A model generated the notes under the pieces. That model did no database searches and was not told where the DNA came from. It worked only from the letters and a program-made list of their open reading frames with translations. A stretch of 43,922 nt of DNA from CANKHA01 sp034668825. GTDB taxonomy: Bacteria; Pseudomonadota; Alphaproteobacteria; Rhizobiales; Xanthobacteraceae. Below are positions 39,256 through 43,922 of this stretch, piece after piece (the stretch's first letter is position 1; each line of letters opens with the position of its first letter). The stretch lies in the NCBI GenBank assembly GCA_034668825.1, contig JAXDOR010000043.1, positions 1 to 43,922 on the forward strand, written 5' to 3'. Position numbers and translations under genes: made by a program.

Positions 39256-40638
39256 GTGCCCAGCAATCTAGCCGTCCGCGATATCGAAAACGTCATTCAC
39301 CCCTACACGAACCTCGCGACTTTGCGCGACGTAGGTCCGCTGGTCATCGAGCGCGGCAGGGGTGTGTGGATCTACGACAGCGAGGGCAAAGGCTACATCG
39401 ATGCCATGGCCGGGCTGTGGTGCACCGCCCTTGGCTACGGCAACGAAGAATTGGTTGAGGCCGCCAGCGCGCAGATGCGCAAGCTCTCCTTCGGCCATCT
39501 CTTCGCCTTCAAGAGCCACGATCCGGCGATCGAGTTGGCGGAGAAGCTGAAGGAGATCGCGCCGATCCCGGTCTCCAAAGTGTTTTTCTGCGCTTCAGGG
39601 TCCGAAGCCAACGACAGCCAGATCAAACTTATCTGGTACATGAATAATGCGCTTGGCCGGCCGAAGAAAAAGAAGATCGTCAGCCGTCTCAAAGCTTATC
39701 ACGGCGTCACGGTGGCCAGCGCTTCGCTCAGCGGTTTGCCGCACAATCACACCGATTTCGATTTGCCGATCGCTGGCATCCTGCACACGGGATGTCCGCA
39801 TCACTATCGTTTCGCGCGAGACGGCGAGGACGAGGAAGCTTTCGCCACGCGCCTTGCCGCCGAACTGGAGCAGTTGATCGAGAAAGAGGGGCCGGAAACA
39901 GTGGCTGCTTTCATTGCCGAGCCGGTGATGGGAGCAGGTGGCGTGATCGTGCCGCCGAAAACCTATTTCGAAAAGATCACTGCGGTCTGCGCCAAATACG
40001 ACATCTACATGATTTCCGATGAAGTCATCTGCGGCTTCGGGCGTCTCGGCACCTGGTTCGGATCGCAGGCTTTCAACTTCAAACCGCACGGCATGTCGCT
40101 CGCCAAGGCGTTGTCTTCGGCCTATCTGCCCATCGCCGCGATCACGGTGCCGGAGAGGATGTACGAGGCTCTACTCGACGAAAGCCGCAAGATCGGAAAT
40201 TTCGGCCACGGCTTTACCTATGGTGGCCATCCGGTAGCGGCGGCGGTGGCGCTGAAGACGCTGGAAATCTACGCACGCGACAAGATCGTCGACAAGGTCG
40301 CAATAAAGGCGCCGCGCTTCCAGGCGCGGCTGCGAAAGCTCGGCGATCATCCCCTGGTTGGTGAAACGCGCGGGCTAGGCCTCATCGGCGGCGTCGAATT
40401 GGTCGCCGACAAGGTGACCAAGCGTGCGTTCGATCCGAAACAGGCGGTGGGACCGCGCGCGGTAGGCTTCGCGCAAGAAGAGGGGCTGATCCTGCGTTCG
40501 CTTCCGGGAGACACATTGTCGCTTTGCCCGCCGCTCGTCATCGCCGACGAGGAAGTTGATGACATGTTCGACCGGCTCGCGCGTGCACTTGATCGTACAT
40601 TGGCGTGGGCGAAGCAGGAGCGCTTGCTCACCGCATGA
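39256..40638 (+). CDS. Class III PLP-dependent aminotransferase (omega-amino acid type)
   Basis: This enzyme of about 460 residues transfers amino groups between omega-amino acids or amines and pyruvate-like acceptors. Features: substrate motif IYDSEGKGYIDAMAGLWCTALGYGN, the phosphate-binding CASGSEANDSQIKL, ring-stacking KAYHGVT, FIAEPVMGAGG, ISDEVICGFGRLG (Asp255) and the Schiff-base Lys284 in MSLAKALSSAYLP; the last part is GLILRSLPGDTLSLCPPLVI. The GTG at 39256, with GGAG 9 nt upstream, gives the usual length; a TTG at 39199 overlapping the extensin stop is also open. A metallophosphoesterase gene follows 61 nt on. Confidence 0.9.
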   Translation: MPSNLAVRDIENVIHPYTNLATLRDVGPLVIERGRGVWIYDSEGKGYIDAMAGLWCTALGYGNEELVEAASAQMRKLSFGHLFAFKSHDPAIELAEKLKEIAPIPVSKVFFCASGSEANDSQIKLIWYMNNALGRPKKKKIVSRLKAYHGVTVASASLSGLPHNHTDFDLPIAGILHTGCPHHYRFARDGEDEEAFATRLAAELEQLIEKEGPETVAAFIAEPVMGAGGVIVPPKTYFEKITAVCAKYDIYMISDEVICGFGRLGTWFGSQAFNFKPHGMSLAKALSSAYLPIAAITVPERMYEALLDESRKIGNFGHGFTYGGHPVAAAVALKTLEIYARDKIVDKVAIKAPRFQARLRKLGDHPLVGETRGLGLIGGVELVADKVTKRAFDPKQAVGPRAVGFAQEEGLILRSLPGDTLSLCPPLVIADEEVDDMFDRLARALDRTLAWAKQERLLTA

Positions 40639-40699
40639 GCCCACGCCCTTGCACGGCACCCCGCATGAACCCTCTATTCATAGGTGCGGCGCTACACCG

Positions 40700-41635
40700 A
40701 TGCCCATGACTTTGCGCGCATCCGAGGAATTCGTGGTCTCGCCGCCGTTGATCCGGCCGAGAACCGGCGTCACGCGCCGCGGCTTGGTGTTTGGAGGTCT
40801 TGGTCTTGTCGCCGTGACCGGCGGTGGAACCGCAGCCTATGCCGCTGGCGTCGAAGCCCAAAGTCTTGTCGTCACTAGCTATCGTCCCGCGCCAAGCGGA
40901 TGGCCGGCCGGCAAGCGCCTCTCGATCACGGTGATCGCCGATCTGCACGCCGGCGGACCCAACATGGGCGTCGAGCATATCCGCAGAGTGATCGACACAG
41001 CGAATCCGCTGAAGTCGGACTTGATCGTGATCCTTGGAGACTATTTCGCCACCCATCGGTTCGTGACCGAAAAGGTGCCGCATCCGGTATGGGCGGCGGA
41101 ACTGGCGCGGCTTCGCGCGCCGCTCGGCGTCTGGGCGATCTACGGCAATCATGACTGGTGGTATGACATCGATGGCGTGCGCCGGGCGCTTGCGGGGGCC
41201 GGCATTCCGGTTCTGGAAAACGACGCGGTGATGCTGGGCGATGCGGGCAATCGGTTCTGGCTCGCCGGCATCGGCGATCAGATCGCTTATCGGCTTGGGC
41301 GCAATCGGTTCCGGGGCGTCGACGATTTACCAGGCACGCTGGCGCGCATTCGCAGTGATGATCCGGTCATTCTGCTGGTCCACGAGCCTGATATCTTCCC
41401 TGACGTGCCGGATCGTGTCGCGCTCACGCTCGCGGGCCATACTCATGGAGGCCAAGTCCGGCTGCCTTTTATCTGGCCCGCCTTCGTTCCTTCCGGCTAT
41501 GGCGCACGCTTTGCGTATGGCCATATCGTCGAAGACGGACGGCATATGATTGTTTCCGGTGGACTGGGAACCAGCATCGTGCCGGCGCGGCTTGGCGTAC
41601 CCCCGGAAATCGTTCGCATCGATCTTGGCGCCTAG
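40700..41635 (+). CDS. Tat-exported metallophosphoesterase (YaeI/LpxG-like)
   Basis: This 311-residue protein has a twin-arginine signal (TRRGLVFGGLGLVAVTGGGTAAYA, Arg26-Arg27), so it is exported folded. The calcineurin-like site is complete: VIADLHAG (Asp81, His83), ILGDYF (Gly113-Asp114), YGNHDW (Asn150-His151-Asp152), LLVHEPD and AGHTHGGQ. This is the YkuE/YaeI/LpxG type, which often acts on lipid or nucleotide phosphodiesters at the membrane. The exact substrate is unknown. The ATG at 40700 begins MPMTLRASEE; a second at 40706 also works. It converges on the L,D-transpeptidase gene across a hairpin. Confidence 0.9.
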   Translation: MPMTLRASEEFVVSPPLIRPRTGVTRRGLVFGGLGLVAVTGGGTAAYAAGVEAQSLVVTSYRPAPSGWPAGKRLSITVIADLHAGGPNMGVEHIRRVIDTANPLKSDLIVILGDYFATHRFVTEKVPHPVWAAELARLRAPLGVWAIYGNHDWWYDIDGVRRALAGAGIPVLENDAVMLGDAGNRFWLAGIGDQIAYRLGRNRFRGVDDLPGTLARIRSDDPVILLVHEPDIFPDVPDRVALTLAGHTHGGQVRLPFIWPAFVPSGYGARFAYGHIVEDGRHMIVSGGLGTSIVPARLGVPPEIVRIDLGA

Positions 41636-41639
41636 ACGT

Positions 41640-41673
41640 AAAAGAAATGGCGCCGGCTCAAAGCCAGCGCCAT
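41640..41673 (-). terminator. Rho-independent terminator of the L,D-transpeptidase gene
   Basis: ATGGCGC (41647-41653) pairs perfectly with GCGCCAT (41667-41673), and inside it GGCT with AGCC around a CAA loop, with one C-A mismatch between the blocks. On the minus strand the hairpin is followed by TTCTTTT, so it fits termination of the leftward gene. It may also stop the rightward phosphoesterase transcript, but T residues are few on that side. Confidence 0.75.
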
Positions 41674-41699
41674 CCATTAACTGAAGCTGCTTGAGCGCG

Positions 41700-42371
41700 T
41701 CAGTTGATGCGGTCGAAGCTATTGCCAAGAGCAATGCGAGGATTATACGGCGAGTCGCCCTGTTGCGGCGCCAGCACCACGACCATCGAACCCGGTTTGA
41801 CCCGGTTGTAGAGATCGATGACGTCCTCGTTGGTCAATCGGATGCAACCCGATGAAATGGCGGTGCCGATATATTCCGGCTGATTGGTGCCGTGAATACG
41901 ATAGAGCGTGTCCTTGCCGTCCGCGTACAGGTAGAGCGCACGGGCACCCATCGGGTTATGCGGGCCAGGGCCCACAAAGCTTGGAAGCCCGGGTATCCGC
42001 TCATGGATCGACGCGGTCGGCGTCCACGACGGCCATTCTTCCTTGTGCCCAACCTTGGCGACGCCCGACCATGCCAGCGCTTCTTCGCCGACGGTCACGC
42101 CGTAGCGGATCGCCTTACCGGCGGGCAGCACGTAGTAGAGGTAACGGGAATCGGAATCCACGACCACCGTGCCCGGGACTTCTTTGCGGTGATAATCGAC
42201 GATATGGCGCAGATAAGGCTCTGGAATCACAGCCTGAGCGTAGGGAGGATTGGCCAGTAGTTTTTTGTCGCGCGGCTTTAAATTGGCCTCCGAGGCCGGC
42301 TCCAGCGTCGTCTGCATGCAGCCGCCGAGCAGCAACCCGAGAAATACAAATGTGAGGCCGCGTACCGCCAT
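41700..42371 (-). CDS. L,D-transpeptidase (YkuD) lipoprotein
   Basis: This 223-residue enzyme makes 3-3 cross-links in peptidoglycan or anchors outer-membrane lipoproteins to it. The signal ends in the lipobox LGGC with lipidated Cys18. The YkuD domain (about 66-205) contains RIHGTNQPEYIGTAISSGCIRLTNEDV with His160, Gly161 and catalytic Cys176 in SSGCIR. It sits in the periplasm, anchored to a membrane. The ATG at 42371 starts the signal directly. A good terminator follows its stop codon. Confidence 0.93.
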   Translation of the reverse strand: MAVRGLTFVFLGLLLGGCMQTTLEPASEANLKPRDKKLLANPPYAQAVIPEPYLRHIVDYHRKEVPGTVVVDSDSRYLYYVLPAGKAIRYGVTVGEEALAWSGVAKVGHKEEWPSWTPTASIHERIPGLPSFVGPGPHNPMGARALYLYADGKDTLYRIHGTNQPEYIGTAISSGCIRLTNEDVIDLYNRVKPGSMVVVLAPQQGDSPYNPRIALGNSFDRIN

Positions 42372-42786
42372 CTCTAGTCCCTTATTTTTGCCGTCATTCT
42401 TACGGTCGGTGCGAATCTTGTCTTAACTGAAAAGGCTGTGGGCCTACTAGGTGCGAGAGCGCGCTTTCTGAATTGTCGCTCACGTTGTTGCAGGAATGCC
42501 GCACCCCCCTCGAAAGGCCTCGGGCCGAGGCCCGAACTCGCGTGGAACCGCAAAATCACGGCCGCCCCACCTTTTGAACATCTCATAGAATTCGTTAACC
42601 GATGGTTTACCATCCTAGTCCTTCTATCCACTAGGGAAATGCGCAGGTCGGGGAGAAGGGGCTCGCCAGGAGCCCGAATGAAATCGTCACCTAACGGTGC
42701 GATTTGCCGCGCATTTCTGCCCCTTTCCGGGGCGAGAATTGCAGCCTCGACAACCACCGGGGCCATAGAAGAGTGGAGGATGTTAA
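42372..42786. other. Intergenic region with several palindromes, no gene seen
   Basis: No reading frame here looks coding. It holds a GC palindrome, GGCCTCG-GGC-CGAGGCC (42516-42532); GATGGT-TT-ACCATC (42601-42614); and CCTAGT with ACTAGG (42614-42619 and 42630-42635). TTAA-N7-TTTA (42595-42609) is one base from the CtrA consensus TTAA-N7-TTAA. A small RNA or long leader of the next gene is possible. Confidence 0.5.
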
Positions 42787-42975
42787 ATGAAGGCGAAAAA
42801 CACCACCCAATCGTACCAAGAGACTCGCCCGCGTGAGCAGGCTGATCTGGAACGGCAATACGGAAACATCGGAATATCCGCGGTTGCCGCGGCCGTGCGC
42901 TATGAGGGCGGTAAGAATCCTGCATACGCGCCAGACGCGTCCCAGGATGACGATGAATCTCAGGCTGCTGCCTGA
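42787..42975 (+). CDS. Conserved small protein of unknown function
   Basis: This 62-residue protein has a Shine-Dalgarno site, TGGAGGA, 6 nt before the ATG. The central part LERQYGNIGISAVAAAVRYEG looks like a conserved helical core; the ends are polar and probably disordered, with an acidic tail (DASQDDDESQAAA). Similar short proteins with (Y/F)GxIGISAVAAA cores occur in related alphaproteobacteria. No function is known. It is followed by 177 nt leading to corA. Confidence 0.65.
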   Translation: MKAKNTTQSYQETRPREQADLERQYGNIGISAVAAAVRYEGGKNPAYAPDASQDDDESQAAA

Positions 42976-43064
42976 CGCCGGCTTCAGCGTCTGCCTGCTG
43001 CCCAGGCGTAGCCGCCGTAGAGAGCGGCGCAATTAACAGCATTTAATGTCCTTGCAGGACTCGG

Positions 43065-43112
43065 CGCGGTTGGGCCATGACTGGCCCGACCGCGTTGATC
43101 TTGTCGGGCCAG
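43065..43112 (+). promoter_or_regulatory. Two mutually exclusive hairpins in the corA leader
   Basis: Hairpin A (43065-43094): a 13-bp stem, CGCGGTTGGGCCA with TGGCCCGACCGCG, with one T-G pair and a TGAC loop. Hairpin B (43081-43112): a perfect 10-bp stem, CTGGCCCGAC with GTCGGGCCAG, with a 12-nt loop. Both use 43082-43090, so only one can form. They lie about 40-90 nt before the corA start. No poly-T follows B, so any control would act on translation or by Rho, not as a classical attenuator. Confidence 0.6.
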
Positions 43113-43152
43113 GCTTCCTCGTGATGGCGGGCCGCGCGATACGGGGATTGCC

Positions 43153-43922
43153 ATGCTTTGGGTTTACGTTCCGCACGGCACGACGCTCGAGCGAAAGCTG
43201 GTCGAGGACGGTTCCGATCCGCCGGAGAACGCGGTGTGGATCGATCTTGTTACGCCGACGCAGCGAGAGGACAAACTCGTCGAGCGGCTTCTCGGCATCG
43301 CAGTGCCGACGCGCGAGGAGATGCAGGAGATCGAAGTCTCCAGCCGGCTCTATGTCGAGCATCACGCCCGCTATATGACGGCGACGCTGATGTGCAATTC
43401 CGACACCGCAACGCCGAAGACCACCCCGGTGACATTCATCCTGTCCGGCCACCGCCTCGTCACCGTGCGCTACGACGATCCGCGGCCGTTCCAGATCGTC
43501 GGCAACAAGCTGGCGCGAAGCTGTCCGACCAACGTGTCGGGCGAGACCGTGCTGCTCGACCTGCTCGACGCTGTGATCGATCGCGCCGCCGATATTCTCG
43601 AACGCATCGGCATGGAGGTCGACCGGGTGTCGCACGACATTTTCGAGCCCGAGGCCGCCGCCGACCAGCCGTTGTCTTACAAGGACATCCTCAAGGCGAT
43701 CGGCAGCAAAGGCGATCTGACCTCGAAGGTGCGCGAGAGCCTGGTTTCGATCGGGCGGCTCTTGCTGTTCCTCGCCAACGAGGCCGAGGGCATGCGCTGG
43801 CACAAGGACGTGCGCTTGCAATTGCAGGCGATGCAGCGCGACGTGCTGTCGTTGTCGGATCACGCGACCTACCTGACCAACAAGATCACCTTCCTGCTCG
43901 ACGCCATGCTCGGCGTCGTCAC
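43153..43922 (+). CDS. corA: CorA-family magnesium/metal transporter, partial
   Basis: The first 256 codons run to the window edge. The sequence MLWVYVPHGTTLERKLVEDGSDPPENAVWIDLVTPTQREDKLVERLLGIAVPTREEMQEIEVSSRLYVEHHARYMTATLM matches the alphaproteobacterial CorA N-terminal domain. The long helices follow (LLDAVIDRAADILERIGMEVDRVSHDIFEPE, RWHKDVRLQLQAMQRDVLSLSDHATYLTNKITFLLDAMLGVV). The membrane helices and the GMN selectivity motif lie beyond the end. CorA moves Mg2+ (and Co2+, Ni2+) into the cell. The ATG at 43153 has GGGGATT upstream. A conspicuous hairpin pair precedes it. Confidence 0.93.
   Translation, partial: MLWVYVPHGTTLERKLVEDGSDPPENAVWIDLVTPTQREDKLVERLLGIAVPTREEMQEIEVSSRLYVEHHARYMTATLMCNSDTATPKTTPVTFILSGHRLVTVRYDDPRPFQIVGNKLARSCPTNVSGETVLLDLLDAVIDRAADILERIGMEVDRVSHDIFEPEAAADQPLSYKDILKAIGSKGDLTSKVRESLVSIGRLLLFLANEAEGMRWHKDVRLQLQAMQRDVLSLSDHATYLTNKITFLLDAMLGVV

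Noticed and set aside
43046..43378. 110-codon gene overlapping the corA start
   Set aside because: It overlaps corA by over 200 nt in another frame and has no recognisable domain; at most its first codons could be a leader peptide.
1..43922. CRISPR array, insertion sequence or prophage
   Set aside because: No regularly spaced repeats, transposase, integrase or phage structural genes were seen; the dispersed palindromes are isolated intergenic units.

Overview
The window reads as chromosome from an alphaproteobacterium of the order Hyphomicrobiales, most likely near the Nitrobacteraceae/Xanthobacteraceae (Bradyrhizobium-like). I judge this from the high GC content, the mix of families (NadQ-type NAD regulator, DUF1127, DUF6894, TIGR02301, extensin-like LAS peptidase, sorbosone-dehydrogenase family) and the dispersed palindromic intergenic repeats typical of that group. 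The species cannot be named from sequence alone.

Layout. 1-10.5 kb: nadA, with two candidate NadQ operators in front of it. Next come a tandem pair of MFS transporters and an AcuI/YhdH reductase. A leftward run follows: tyrosine phosphatase and nadQ, then an HD-domain hydrolase, tag and ygfZ. The section ends with a two-receiver response regulator. 10.7-18.3 kb: metal acquisition, with a siderophore-type TonB-dependent receptor followed by exbB-exbD-tonB. Upstream lie a DUF2946-like protein and a second TonB-dependent receptor broken by a one-base frameshift. 18.4-26.2 kb: small conserved genes, a Nudix hydrolase, the SRAP (YedK/HMCES) protein, a methyltransferase, an orphan CopG/BrnA-type antitoxin between two copies of the 3' end of a FAD-linked oxidase gene, Sua5, a sorbosone-dehydrogenase-like propeller and tRNA-Pro(CGG).

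26.4-32.5 kb is the most distinctive stretch. It holds three tandem paralogues of an exported protein that joins a carboxypeptidase-regulatory-like beta-sandwich, a single-haem CxxCH segment and a Vgb (streptogramin lyase-like) beta-propeller. A decayed SagB-type nitroreductase and a small Cys-rich exported protein lie between copies 2 and 3. 32.7-43.9 kb is mostly ordinary: MBL-fold hydrolase, DUF1499 / M48 peptidase / DUF898 envelope cluster, LysR regulator, DUF1127 protein, extensin-like peptidase, class III aminotransferase, Tat-exported metallophosphoesterase, L,D-transpeptidase lipoprotein, a small conserved protein and the start of corA. Two mutually exclusive hairpins precede corA.

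How parts may work together. NadQ probably represses nadA through the CTC-N5-GAG sites. The outer-membrane receptor is probably energised by the ExbBD-TonB complex encoded directly behind it, under a promoter overlapped by a perfect palindrome. The three haem-propeller proteins look like a periplasmic redox or binding system of unknown substrate. All functional statements are homology judgements made by eye; no search was run.
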